The notes under the pieces were generated by a model. It ran no database searches. It was not told the origin of the DNA and saw only the letters and a program-made list of their open reading frames with translations. The translations under genes and the position numbers were made by a program. Below are positions 43,838 to 52,975 of a stretch of DNA of 64,000 nucleotides, one piece after another (within the stretch, counting starts at the first letter, position 1; each line of letters starts with the position of its first letter). The stretch spans positions 124,001 to 188,000 of the forward strand of contig NZ_WPIN01000004.1 in the NCBI RefSeq assembly GCF_009754945.1. Reading direction: 5' to 3'. The stretch is from Spirosoma arboris. Lineage in GTDB: Bacteria; Bacteroidota; Bacteroidia; Cytophagales; Spirosomataceae.

Positions 43838-43887
43838 ATCCTCTTAAACGCTACGGAATTTTATACGTAACCAACAAAATAAAGAGT

Positions 43888-44403
43888 ATGGCAAGTCTTA
43901 ATAAGATGACAATAATCGGTAATCTGGGGGCCGATCCTGAAGTCCGTTATCTGGATGGTGGAGCTGTTGTGGCAACCTTCAATGTAGCGACTACCGAAAA
44001 ATATACAAACCGAAATGGTGAGAAAGTAGAGCAGACAGAGTGGTTTCGGATTGAATTGTGGAATGAACAGGCCAAAGTGGCTGAAAAATATTTGAAGAAA
44101 GGAAATTCTGTCTATGTTGAAGGTCGCCTTCGGACAGAATTATGGACGGATAAAGAAGGTAAAGAGCGGACATCGTTACGTGTTCGGGCTAATACAATGC
44201 AATTGCTGGGTAGTCCGAATAGCGACCGAGCAGAAGAACAACCTTCTTACGAAGCACCCAGACAGCAGGCTCCGCCCGCACAACCTCGCCCGCAACCGAC
44301 ACCAGCTGCTCAGCCTGCGCGCCAACAGGCAGCGCCATCGCGTAGAGAGCCTGAACCGGTGCCATTCGAGAGCAACAGTGGCGACGACGACTTGCCGTTT
44401 TAA
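43888..44403 (+). CDS. ssb: Single-stranded DNA-binding protein
   Basis: 171 residues from the ATG at 43888 (MASLNKMTIIGNLGADPEVR); the frame runs back to 43807 inside mutY but that is not the start. The OB fold (~1-110) shows FNVATTEKYTN, TEWFRIELWNEQAKVAEKYL and GNSVYVEGRLRTELWTDKEG. It is followed by a Pro/Gln-rich linker and the acidic tip DDDLPF, which binds replication partners. Located between mutY and gldE, 41 nt before the latter. Confidence 0.95.
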   Translation: MASLNKMTIIGNLGADPEVRYLDGGAVVATFNVATTEKYTNRNGEKVEQTEWFRIELWNEQAKVAEKYLKKGNSVYVEGRLRTELWTDKEGKERTSLRVRANTMQLLGSPNSDRAEEQPSYEAPRQQAPPAQPRPQPTPAAQPARQQAAPSRREPEPVPFESNSGDDDLPF

Positions 44404-44444
44404 TCCACATAACTTGCTCTATTGTTGAACGAGATTTGATATAC

Positions 44445-45785
44445 ATGGATCCTGGTGACCCTCTTCCTCGACAGGTGCTCCCAGCCGCTGATGGCTGGGG
44501 CACCTATTTTGATTTATATGCCCCTTATACGGCTTTGATTCTATTGCTGCTGACAGTGGCGGGTTTGGTCTCTGCTTCAGAAGCTGCTTTCTTTTCTCTT
44601 TCTCCGGATGATCGTGCCCACTGTCGAGAAAGTAGTCAGGCCGATAAACAGCGAATTGCCACGCTTTTAGAGCGTCCTAAACGGTTATTGGCATCGCTGG
44701 TTATCTTCAATAATTTACTCAATATTGCCATCGTCGTTATAGTTACTTACCTAACTTGGGAGGTGACTCAAGTCTCGTCAGGATCAGGTTGGATACTGTC
44801 TGGGATGGCGCTGGCTACAACGGTCGCAATCGTCTTATTTGGTGAGATTGTGCCAAAGGTGTATGCGAGCCAGAATAACTTAACAGTGGCTCGCCAGACG
44901 GCTCCCCTGGCGCAACTCGGGCTGACTGTATTTCGCCCCCTGGCCATGATGCTGGTCAGTTTAAGCAATCAGGTAGATAAGCGAATTCAGCGCCGTGGCT
45001 ATAAACTATCGGTAGAGGAGCTAAGTCAGGCCGTTGAGCTAACGGGTACGAACGCGACGAGCGAAGAAAAAGAAATACTTAAAGGTATTGTCAATTTTAG
45101 TAATCTGACGGCCCGTCAGGTGATGCGGGCAAGACTGGATATTTCGGCCGTTAGTGAAGATTTATCGTTTAGTGAATTACTGGCTCAGATTAATGCATCT
45201 GGCTACTCAAGGGTGCCGGTTTATGGGGAGTCATTAGATACGATTGACGGTATTCTATACATCAAAGATCTACTGCCACACATTCATGCAGATGATTCGT
45301 TCCACTGGCAATCATTACTGCGTCCTGCATTTTTTATCCCTGAAAATAAAAAAGTAGACGATTTACTTCAGGATTTCCAGAAAAGGCGAGTACACATTGC
45401 TATTGTCGTTGATGAGTACGGGGGGACGCGTGGTCTGGTAACGCTGGAAGATATCATCGAGGAAATTTTCGGCGATATAAATGATGAATTTGACGACGAG
45501 GATCCACTTGGCTATCGACGTGAAGATGACCAAACGGTGGTATTCGAGGGTAAAATGTCACTGACTGATGTGTGCCGGGTATTGAATGTTGATGCAACAA
45601 CGTTTGAAGATGCACAGGGAGACAGCGAATCTCTTGGTGGCCTATTGCTTGAGCTATTTAGTCGACTTCCTAAAGCTGGTGATGAAACCACTTATAATGG
45701 GTTTGTATTTCAGGTAGTGTCTGCTGATGATAAGCGAATTAATGAAGTACGAGTACGAAAAAGCGATACTATTAAGGAAGCATAG
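44445..45785 (+). CDS. gldE: Gliding motility-associated membrane protein GldE (CorC/HlyC family)
   Basis: 446 residues. N-terminal CNNM/DUF21 transmembrane part (four helices, ~25-150) with LVSASEAAFFSLSPDD and FGEIVPKVYASQN; a CBS pair (~210-340) with GYSRVPVYGESLDTIDGILY and VDEYGGTRGLVTLEDIIEEI; a C-terminal CorC_HlyC domain (~350-440). The ssb-gldE neighbourhood is typical for GldE, needed for gliding in Flavobacterium. The frame opens with a TTG at 44436, but the ATG at 44445 is preferred. In flavobacteria gldD follows gldE; here it does not. Confidence 0.88.
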   Translation: MDPGDPLPRQVLPAADGWGTYFDLYAPYTALILLLLTVAGLVSASEAAFFSLSPDDRAHCRESSQADKQRIATLLERPKRLLASLVIFNNLLNIAIVVIVTYLTWEVTQVSSGSGWILSGMALATTVAIVLFGEIVPKVYASQNNLTVARQTAPLAQLGLTVFRPLAMMLVSLSNQVDKRIQRRGYKLSVEELSQAVELTGTNATSEEKEILKGIVNFSNLTARQVMRARLDISAVSEDLSFSELLAQINASGYSRVPVYGESLDTIDGILYIKDLLPHIHADDSFHWQSLLRPAFFIPENKKVDDLLQDFQKRRVHIAIVVDEYGGTRGLVTLEDIIEEIFGDINDEFDDEDPLGYRREDDQTVVFEGKMSLTDVCRVLNVDATTFEDAQGDSESLGGLLLELFSRLPKAGDETTYNGFVFQVVSADDKRINEVRVRKSDTIKEA

Positions 45786-45798
45786 GCTTATTACTCTT

Positions 45799-46908
45799 TT
45801 ATACCCAAAGTCCTCTCCCCTGGTTATAATCCATGCCAATCCGTTCAATGTCATTAGCCGAATAGGTCAGAACTCCTTTTTTGCGAAGTTCGTGTAAACG
45901 TCTTTTCTCAAGCAAGGACAATTTGCCATCGACCAAAACGCCGAATACAATAAGTCGCTCCAGACTTCGACGTACGGCAAGAGGAGCCTGGAGTACCTGT
46001 TCAGTAAAATGACCCGTTAATGGTGTAGTTCTAGATAATTCAAAGCGGTCAATCAGGGTTTCTGTCAGCATAAAGTGGGCATAATTATACTGCCTTTTTA
46101 GAATCGACGCGTAGTGTAGGGCTTCCAGAATCAACGGACGGAATTGCTCGTTTTTTCCCCATTCTTCATGAAGTTCATGAACAAACTCACGGATTGTAAT
46201 GGGAGCCATCACCCGAATTTGAGCTTCGTGAAGTGTTTGCCATGATGCCCAGGTATTCCATAATGCATAGATAGGCAGACCTACAAGGTCTGTTACTGGA
46301 CGTAATGCATACCTGCCAATAAATTGTTTTAAGGTAATCTTTAGAATCAGTGTGCTGAGTGCTGCCTTGGCAATAGTTGATAGAAAAAAAATGGTTAATC
46401 CCCAACGGGGCATCGTCATAAATGGATCAACGCCAAAACGAAGAATGCCATATTGCGATTTTTCGAGGGCGGCATTAGCTAACGATTGCAAATGTCGCTC
46501 ATACTGAGCATCGTGGGCACGGGGAAACTGACATACCTCCATGATCGACTTTACGCCCCATAAGTTAATCGCCAGCATTAAATTTATCTCCAGATAAACC
46601 AGTAAAATACTATATAAGGCTGTAATCAGGGATAACTCATGGGTATTTCCAAAAAGTCGAACGGTCGTTGTGCTGAATAATTCAGGCCAGATATACTGTG
46701 GCCAATACAGTAATAATACACCCGTTATACCCAGCAGCGATGTTATTGTTAGAGTTATAATTTTCGTTCGGCGGATAACTCGACTTTCAATAGAGTTCAG
46801 TACGTAAGGCTCATCGGCGGGGTGCGACATATCGAGTACCTGCCGTAAGTAGCGCATTGACAGATGGTCGAGTGGACCAGAACTGTTGTTCGGAGGCCGG
46901 GTAGACAT
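45799..46908 (-). CDS. Unknown multi-pass membrane protein
   Basis: 369 residues, no family recognised with confidence. About three to four TM helices: ~50-70 (IITLTITSLLGITGVLLLYW), ~92-117, and ~172-193 (WGLTIFFLSTIAKAALSTLI). The soluble C-terminal half (~235-369) is helical; its end (VFGVLVDGKLSLLEKRRLHE) has an acidic motif like that of TerB-type helical domains, but this is only a resemblance. It is convergent with gldE, separated by 13 nt. Confidence 0.75.
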   Translation of the reverse strand: MSTRPPNNSSGPLDHLSMRYLRQVLDMSHPADEPYVLNSIESRVIRRTKIITLTITSLLGITGVLLLYWPQYIWPELFSTTTVRLFGNTHELSLITALYSILLVYLEINLMLAINLWGVKSIMEVCQFPRAHDAQYERHLQSLANAALEKSQYGILRFGVDPFMTMPRWGLTIFFLSTIAKAALSTLILKITLKQFIGRYALRPVTDLVGLPIYALWNTWASWQTLHEAQIRVMAPITIREFVHELHEEWGKNEQFRPLILEALHYASILKRQYNYAHFMLTETLIDRFELSRTTPLTGHFTEQVLQAPLAVRRSLERLIVFGVLVDGKLSLLEKRRLHELRKKGVLTYSANDIERIGMDYNQGRGLWV

Positions 46909-47085
46909 GATTGTAGTTTGTGACAGTGGTATAATAGGATAAACTACTAAAATACCGAGGTTGTTGGCAAACAGCCAGATATAATCAAATTGCTTTGACT
47001 AAACGGTCATATCTCCTTGCGTGTCGGATAGGTAAATGCGATGGCGATTGCTCTTTACGAAGTATCGTATAAACGCCCTTCACCT

Positions 47086-48210
47086 ATGAGATACTCACTT
47101 TTCCTTTTAGGCTGCCTGATAGCCAGTCAGCTACAAGTTTTGGGCCAAGTTGCTCCGTCGCCCAAAACATTGCCTGTTCAACAGCGTGTCAAAGATGAAA
47201 TGACGGATGCGGCCAATCTGTTTCTAGGCATGCTTACGCCAGAACAGCGGCAAAAAACTACCTTCCCATTTGATAGTGAAGAACGCTTCAACTGGCACTT
47301 TGTTCCGAGAGAACGTAAAGGACTCCCTTTAAAACAGATGACGCCAGAACAGCGTCAGGCGGCAATGGCCATGCTCAAAACGGCACTGAGCCTACAGGGC
47401 TATGAGAAAGCAACATCCATTATTGATATGGAAAATGTGCTACGTGTAATTGACAATCGCCCTCCAAATGATGTATACCGTGATCCGGAAAATTATTCCT
47501 TTACATTTTTTGGCGACCCGGCCACAAACGCTCCCTGGAGCTGGCGGATTGAAGGACATCATTTGTCACTTCAATTTGTGGCAGTAGACGGTAAAGTGCT
47601 GGCCCAGACTCCTACATTCTTTGGCAGTAATCCGGGCGTACTGAAATTTGACTCAGGCATGGCCGATAAGCGAATGTCTGATCCGCGTGTCAAGGATTTG
47701 CCCCAAAAAGGTAGAGCGATATTAAAACAGGAAACCGAAAAAGCCTTTGCGTTGCTGAAAACTCTGAACACCGATCAGCGAAAGCAGGCTGTGTTGGCGG
47801 CAGTCGCTTATCCCGAAATGGTTACCAGCAACAAACGTAAGGCATCTCTGGAACGGATGGATGGAGTGAAAATGGCCGACATGAATAGCGAGCAACGCAA
47901 ATTATTTATGGATCTGATACAAGCGTATTTGACTAATTACCGTATTACCCTGGCCAAACAGCAATTAGATAAATTGAAGAAAGCGGGACTAGATGAGATA
48001 CGGTTTAGTTGGGCAGGCGATCTAACGCCCGAACTGGGTGATGGAAAAGGATGGTACTATCGAATTCATGGCCCAACGATTCTGATTGAGTATGACAATT
48101 CCCAAACGAATGCCAATCACATCCATACAGTAGTACGTGATTTGACCAATGATTGGGGCGAAGATTTACTACAGGAGCATTATAAAAATGCTAGTCACGG
48201 TAAGGACTGA
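47086..48210 (+). CDS. Secreted DUF3500-family protein
   Basis: 374 residues from the ATG at 47086 (the frame opens at 47041). A signal peptide (MRYSLFLLGCLIASQLQVLGQ) shows it is exported. The body matches the DUF3500 pattern: LTPEQRQKTTFPFDSEERFNWHFVP, GLPLKQMTPEQRQAAM, PWSWRIEGHHLSL, and a late HGPTILIEYDNSQTNANHIH segment. Its function is unknown. It stands alone between the divergent unknown membrane protein and the subtilase gene. Confidence 0.85.
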   Translation: MRYSLFLLGCLIASQLQVLGQVAPSPKTLPVQQRVKDEMTDAANLFLGMLTPEQRQKTTFPFDSEERFNWHFVPRERKGLPLKQMTPEQRQAAMAMLKTALSLQGYEKATSIIDMENVLRVIDNRPPNDVYRDPENYSFTFFGDPATNAPWSWRIEGHHLSLQFVAVDGKVLAQTPTFFGSNPGVLKFDSGMADKRMSDPRVKDLPQKGRAILKQETEKAFALLKTLNTDQRKQAVLAAVAYPEMVTSNKRKASLERMDGVKMADMNSEQRKLFMDLIQAYLTNYRITLAKQQLDKLKKAGLDEIRFSWAGDLTPELGDGKGWYYRIHGPTILIEYDNSQTNANHIHTVVRDLTNDWGEDLLQEHYKNASHGKD

Positions 48211-48296
48211 AGCAAATAAGTAGACCGTTTAACAATTTTTAAGCGATTAATAAGGATGTTTCTTCGTAATTTGTCCAGATTTTTTGTTAACAATTC

Positions 48297-49901
48297 ATGA
48301 AGAAACTCCTTATCAGTGCGTCAGTTATGTTGCTTTCGGTGGCAGCTTCGGCGCAGGAAACGCAGTGGTATCTGCAAGATAAAACCGATAACACGGCCGG
48401 CATTAGCGTCGAGCGAACGTACCGTGAACTATTGAAAGATCGCAAACCAACTCCCGTTGTGGTTGCCGTAATTGACGGAGGTATTGACACAACTCACGAA
48501 GATTTACGTCGAGTTCTATGGGTTAATCCGAAGGAAATTGCTGGCAATGGGAAAGACGATGACAAAAACGGTTATGTGGATGATGTTCACGGCTGGAATT
48601 TCATTGGCGGAAAAGATGGTCGAAACGTCAATTATGAAACGGCCGAGGTAACCCGGCTTTATGTTCAGCTAAAACCTAAATACGAAGGGAAAGACCGAAA
48701 GACACTAAAGCCGGACCAGCAGAAAGAGTACGATCTGTATGTAAAAACGAAGGCGGAATTAGAGAAAAATCAGTCGCAGTACAAAGCACAATATCAGGGC
48801 ATTGGCCAATTCTATACACAGTTTTCAACTGCGGTCGCTAACTTGAAAAAAGTGCTGAATGTAACGAAACTGGATACACTGACCTTGCGTAAAGCTGCAG
48901 ATACCCTTACAAATGCGAGTCTAAAGCGCCCAGTATTGGGAATATTACAGATATTAGGCCAACAGGGAGCTGCTGATACGGATGTAATCATGAGCGAGCT
49001 CGAAAAGGCGAATGAGCAACTCAAAGCTCGTGCGGAGTATAATTACAATCCGGAGTTCGATGGCCGTTCTGTTGTGGGTGACAATCCAAATGATATGAAC
49101 CAGCGTGATTACGGCAATGCCGATATTGCTGGTTCTCGCCCTGATCATGGTACGCACGTTGCGGGCATAATTGGCGCCGATCGTACGAACAACCTTGGCG
49201 TAAAAGGAGTATCTGATGCAGTTCAGATTATGGGTGTGCGGGCGGTACCTGATGGCGATGAGCGTGATAAGGATGTTGCCAATGCTATTCGGTATGCAGT
49301 TGATAACGGGGCACAAATTATCAATATGAGCTTCGGGAAGGACTATTCTCCACAGCGCAGTGTAGTTGAAGATGCCGAACGATATGCGCTTTCGAAAGGT
49401 GTTTTGATGGTCCATGCGGCTGGAAACGATGGAAAAGATATTGACACTGCAGCCAATTACCCAGCTCCCCGCTTTATTGATGGTTCTGCCATCCCGAATG
49501 TGATTACAGTAGGGGCAAGTGCTTTGCCTAATACCAGCGATTTGGTTGCCAGTTTTTCGAACTATGGCAAGCAGAATGTAGATGTCTTTGCTCCCGGTAA
49601 AGATATTTACTCGACTGTACCCGGCAGCAAGTATGAAAATAACAGTGGTACAAGTATGGCCTCACCTGTGGTAGCGGGAGTTGCCGCTGTGCTAAAGTCG
49701 TACTTTCCTAAGCTGACGTACGCCGATATTAAGCGAATTATTATGCAATCGGCAACACCTTATTCAACAAAGGTGACCAGACCAGAATCAACCGATATGG
49801 TTGCATTTAACACGCTATCAAAAACGGGAGGCATTGTCAACCTGTATGATGCTGTAAAAATGGCACTGGCAGAAGAAGCTGCTTCAGGAAAAGCGAAGTA
49901 A
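48297..49901 (+). CDS. Secreted S8-family subtilisin-like peptidase
   Basis: 534 residues; signal peptide MKKLLISASVMLLSVAASAQ. The catalytic triad is Asp60 (VVAVIDGGIDTTHEDL), His284 (DHGTHVAGIIG) and Ser453 (NNSGTSMASPVVAG), with oxyanion Asn377 (HAAGNDG). The Asp-to-His spacing is about 220 residues, against about 30 in subtilisin: a helical insertion (~115-265) with high Lys/Gln content. No T9SS sorting domain at the C-terminus, unlike the two large subtilases at 52976-59917, so it is probably periplasmic. A terminator follows at 49920. Confidence 0.93.
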   Translation: MKKLLISASVMLLSVAASAQETQWYLQDKTDNTAGISVERTYRELLKDRKPTPVVVAVIDGGIDTTHEDLRRVLWVNPKEIAGNGKDDDKNGYVDDVHGWNFIGGKDGRNVNYETAEVTRLYVQLKPKYEGKDRKTLKPDQQKEYDLYVKTKAELEKNQSQYKAQYQGIGQFYTQFSTAVANLKKVLNVTKLDTLTLRKAADTLTNASLKRPVLGILQILGQQGAADTDVIMSELEKANEQLKARAEYNYNPEFDGRSVVGDNPNDMNQRDYGNADIAGSRPDHGTHVAGIIGADRTNNLGVKGVSDAVQIMGVRAVPDGDERDKDVANAIRYAVDNGAQIINMSFGKDYSPQRSVVEDAERYALSKGVLMVHAAGNDGKDIDTAANYPAPRFIDGSAIPNVITVGASALPNTSDLVASFSNYGKQNVDVFAPGKDIYSTVPGSKYENNSGTSMASPVVAGVAAVLKSYFPKLTYADIKRIIMQSATPYSTKVTRPESTDMVAFNTLSKTGGIVNLYDAVKMALAEEAASGKAK

Positions 49902-49919
49902 AAAATAAAGTAGTCTAGG

Positions 49920-49971
49920 AAATAAATCAGGCCAGCTAGTGCACAAATGCATTAACTGGCCTGATTTATTT
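49920..49971. terminator. Bidirectional terminator between subtilase and isochorismatase-like genes
   Basis: AAATAAATCAGGCCAG and CTGGCCTGATTTATTT form a perfect 16-bp stem with a 20-nt loop. It overlaps the last bases of the convergent isochorismatase-like gene. Confidence 0.85.
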
Positions 49972-50536
49972 ATTGGCCTAAAATGGCAATGATCGCATCT
50001 GTATCTCCCACTTCGCCAAGGCGCGGAAAAATAACATTAAGACTGTTTTCATGAGCACTGGCCACCATGTCGGTCATGGCATCCTGGGCAAACGCAATGT
50101 TATAGCCCCGTTCGCTGGCGGCCCTTGCCGTACTTTCCACACCTCGGCTAGTTGCCACGCCCGCCAGTACAATTCCTGTAATACCCCGTTTCTTAAGTTC
50201 TTCGTCTAAAGGAGTTTCATAAAAGGCACCCCAGGTATGCTTGGTGATAAAAATATCGTCGGGTTGCGTTTCGATTTCAGGTACTAATTCCAGCAAGTCG
50301 GCAGTAAAGCCCACGCTTGACGGTTGCTGGGTATTACGGCGTATGGCCACTCCTGTATTAGCAACGGGTTTAACCATAACAACAACAATAGGCAAACTGA
50401 CCTTCCGAAAGGCAGCTATTAACTTGGTTGTGTTAGCCAGAATTTCGCTGGCAGGAGTTAGAAGTGGGTATAACATGACCGCTTTCTGAAAATCAATTAG
50501 AACCAGTGCGGTGTTTGGGTCGAGTGCGGTGACCAT
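49970..50536 (-). CDS. Isochorismatase-family hydrolase
   Basis: 188 residues, alpha/beta hydrolase of the isochorismatase/cysteine hydrolase superfamily. Seen: the Asp in ALVLIDFQKAV, the Lys in DDIFITKHTWGAFYETPL, and the segment GVATSRGVESTARAASERG, where the usual nucleophilic Cys (as in nicotinamidase and N-carbamoylsarcosine amidase) is replaced by Gly. True isochorismatases also lack that Cys, so it may act by a Cys-independent mechanism on an ether-type substrate; the reaction is unknown. A standalone gene convergent with the subtilase. Confidence 0.88.
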   Translation of the reverse strand: MVTALDPNTALVLIDFQKAVMLYPLLTPASEILANTTKLIAAFRKVSLPIVVVMVKPVANTGVAIRRNTQQPSSVGFTADLLELVPEIETQPDDIFITKHTWGAFYETPLDEELKKRGITGIVLAGVATSRGVESTARAASERGYNIAFAQDAMTDMVASAHENSLNVIFPRLGEVGDTDAIIAILGQ

Positions 50537-50711
50537 GTGTAATTGGGTTTGAAATAAGCGATGCGATCAGTTTCTAGTGCTATACTGACTACTCTTGTGG
50601 AATGGCATTCGTCAGAAATGCACCACTAAAAAAAACAGGCAACATAGTGATACCAGAACATAGGGTTTATGAGTTAAAAATGCGTTCATACTCGGAGCTC
50701 GAGTCTGTTCC

Positions 50712-51977
50712 TCAAACTGGCGGAGCCACTTCAGCGGTCAGGTTTTCGGATGCAGCGGAAACTGCTTGTCTGGATTTGTTTGTTTGCAAATGCCGGAGGT
50801 GAAGGACACCGATTCCCAGAGCCAGCATGCCCTGACCTAATATGGTGGCCTCCACACCAACGTGTTCCGATATGGCTCCTACAATCAGACTACCAATCGG
50901 TAACGCGCTAGCGTACACCATAACGAACATACTGATTACTCGCCCCCGCATGGCTGGGGCCGCCTGGGTCTGTAGCAACGTGTTATTAATTGTAATCTGC
51001 GACATCATCCCGAACGCGCCAATCGCGATAAATAGCAATGCCAATGGATACCAGGCCGTGTAGGAAAACAAGATGAGGCCCGTTCCAAAAACAAAGGTGT
51101 TGATGGTCAGTATTTTATTTAGGTTAGCACCCGGTTTTAGAGAAGCCAGGAAGATTGCGCCAGCAAATGCTCCAAGTCCAATGGCGCTATCGAGCAGACC
51201 AAAGGTTGACGCTGTGCCATGAAAGACATCTTTCGCATAAACGGGCATCAGGCTGGTGAAGGGTAAAACCAACAGGCTGACCAGCGCCAGCATAACAATG
51301 ATAAATCGAATAGACGGCGTTTCTTTTACATACACGAACCCTTCAACCAATTCACCAAGAATATTCTTGGTATGTAATTTAGGTACGTAGGTTGGCAGTT
51401 TCATGAGCAACAGCGAACCAATAACGGCAATGAAACTGACTGCATTCAGCCCGAAACAGACCACTTCTCCTAATCTCTCAATGGCAAGACCAGCTATCGC
51501 TGGACCAATTAACTTGGATAAGTTGACCATGGATGAATTTAAGGCCAGCGCATTAGGCAAGTCTTTTTTATCCTCGACCATCTCGTAAACCAGCGACTGG
51601 CGGGCGGGTACATCGAACGCATTAATCAGGCCCAGCACGACGCTCAGCAGGATGATCTCCCAAACTGCATAGTCCTTGAAGAAGACCACGGCGGTAAGCA
51701 GGATGGCCTGCATCATGGATAAGACCTGTGTGAGCAACAGGACGCGATACCGATCATATCGATCAGAGAAGACCCCGCCAAAAGGTGTCAGTAAAGCAGA
51801 AGGAAACAGGGTAGCAAATACGCTAACCCCCAGCATAAATTTGGAGTGAGTTTGCGAATAAATTACCCAGCTTACCGCCGTCTTCTGCATCCAGGTGCCT
51901 AACAATGAAATGGATTGCCCGGCAAAGAATAACCTGTAATTACGGCTTTTAAATGCAGTGAATGTATTTACGTTCAT
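50712..51977 (-). CDS. MFS transporter (MFS_3/EntS-like)
   Basis: 421-residue inner-membrane transporter with about 10-12 TM helices. Typical N-terminus FKSRNYRLFFAGQSISLLGTW, loop 2-3 motif GGVFSDRYDRYRVLL, and VPARQSLVYEMVEDKKDLPNA, which marks the EntS/MFS_3 group of exporters. It is the last gene of a MarR / small membrane protein / MFS unit on the minus strand, so a MarR-controlled drug or metabolite exporter is likely; the substrate is unknown. Confidence 0.92.
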   Translation of the reverse strand: MNVNTFTAFKSRNYRLFFAGQSISLLGTWMQKTAVSWVIYSQTHSKFMLGVSVFATLFPSALLTPFGGVFSDRYDRYRVLLLTQVLSMMQAILLTAVVFFKDYAVWEIILLSVVLGLINAFDVPARQSLVYEMVEDKKDLPNALALNSSMVNLSKLIGPAIAGLAIERLGEVVCFGLNAVSFIAVIGSLLLMKLPTYVPKLHTKNILGELVEGFVYVKETPSIRFIIVMLALVSLLVLPFTSLMPVYAKDVFHGTASTFGLLDSAIGLGAFAGAIFLASLKPGANLNKILTINTFVFGTGLILFSYTAWYPLALLFIAIGAFGMMSQITINNTLLQTQAAPAMRGRVISMFVMVYASALPIGSLIVGAISEHVGVEATILGQGMLALGIGVLHLRHLQTNKSRQAVSAASENLTAEVAPPV

Positions 51978-52018
51978 AACGTGAGTTATTGTTGGTACCT
52001 ATCAATATTGCCTGAAAA

Positions 52019-52327
52019 TCAGGGTTTCATCTTATCCATAAATGAAATACTAGCCATCAGTGATAAGGCCGTAAAGCCTAAAAACAGCAGGAACATCAAC
52101 AGCTTGTTTTGAGGAGATGCCTTACTTACCCGAAGCAATACATAGCCGATAAACAGATTGAAACAGGCCCACAAGACATTGATCATTGGCGAAGACAAAC
52201 CTTTGCCGGGCGGATTGGCAAACGGAGTTGGAAACGGATCTCCGGAGACACCGTTGATAAAATGAGGGACTACATTAGCCAGGAAAGCGCCGGCAAAAAA
52301 CGCAGCTACATACTGATACCATTTCAT
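52019..52327 (-). CDS. Small conserved membrane protein (three TM helices)
   Basis: 102 residues: an N-terminal TM helix (WYQYVAAFFAGAFLANVVPHF), a Pro/Gly-rich conserved loop (NGVSGDPFPTPFANPPGKG), then two TM helices (~48-66, ~77-97). It is found in the middle of the MarR-MFS operon, 41 nt upstream of the MFS gene. The family has no known role as far as I recall. Confidence 0.8.
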   Translation of the reverse strand: MKWYQYVAAFFAGAFLANVVPHFINGVSGDPFPTPFANPPGKGLSSPMINVLWACFNLFIGYVLLRVSKASPQNKLLMFLLFLGFTALSLMASISFMDKMKP

Positions 52328-52380
52328 GATTCAATGATTAAGTTGTGAGTAATGCTTTTAAAATCAGTTGGTTACTAGAT

Positions 52381-52824
52381 TTAGTCAACCTCTACTAGTT
52401 TGCTTAAAGGAACCAATGCCTGTCGTAGAAGCGCCTTGTCTTCGGCGGAGCAGGTTTCCTGTATGGCTTTAGTCAACCATTCGTCCGCTTCATGTCTGAC
52501 AGCGTGCAAAATGGCCTGACCTACCTCCGATAGTGAGATCATGACCTTACGTTTATCGGTTTCGGAAGGCTTTCGGGTAATGTATCCGAGTGCTGACAGA
52601 TGATTCAAAATTTGCGACATCGACTGCGTCGTTACCTTTTCCATCTTGGCGATTTCGTTGGGCAACATTTCTTTCTGTTTATCGAGCAGTTTAATGACAG
52701 ATCGTTCGGTAAGCGACAGCTTTTGATGAGTTGGCGACTGGCTGCGTATCTTTTTAATAAGCCGGGCTACAATCGTTCGTATCTCGGTTGATAGCTCTTG
52801 ATCATTTTGGGGTGGCGATGTCAT
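52381..52824 (-). CDS. MarR-family transcriptional regulator
   Basis: 147 residues with the winged-helix fold: LTERSVIKLLDKQKEML, PNEIAKMEKVTTQSMSQILN (recognition helix) and LGYITRKPSETDKRKVMISL (wing with the DxRK motif). It begins the operon with the small membrane protein and the MFS exporter. A strong palindrome directly upstream (52829-52856) is a probable autoregulatory operator. It usually responds to small aromatic or lipophilic compounds. Confidence 0.92.
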   Translation of the reverse strand: MTSPPQNDQELSTEIRTIVARLIKKIRSQSPTHQKLSLTERSVIKLLDKQKEMLPNEIAKMEKVTTQSMSQILNHLSALGYITRKPSETDKRKVMISLSEVGQAILHAVRHEADEWLTKAIQETCSAEDKALLRQALVPLSKLVEVD

Positions 52825-52828
52825 GATA

Positions 52829-52856
52829 GTAAAGTAAACTTGTTAAGTTACTTTAC
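52829..52856. promoter_or_regulatory. Probable MarR operator
   Basis: GTAAAGTAA(a)CTT - gtt - AAGTTACTTTAC is a 12-bp palindrome with one bulged A, 5 nt upstream of the marR ATG. The size and place fit autoregulation. Confidence 0.7.
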
Positions 52857-52975
52857 AAATTTAATACTAATTATTGATTAGCCAAGAGTGAACACCTGGA
52901 AAACTTTAGAAATAAGATGAAAAGGGATGGGGGAGTATTAAATCAGGGTAGCGAGGGAATTAAAGCTGGTCTGGC

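Noticed and set aside
48954..49415. 153-codon minus-strand frame
   Set aside because: Antisense to the subtilase catalytic domain.
50602..50802. 66-codon plus-strand frame downstream of the isochorismatase-like gene
   Set aside because: Its second half overlaps the end of the MFS gene on the other strand and it has no family resemblance or regulatory signal.
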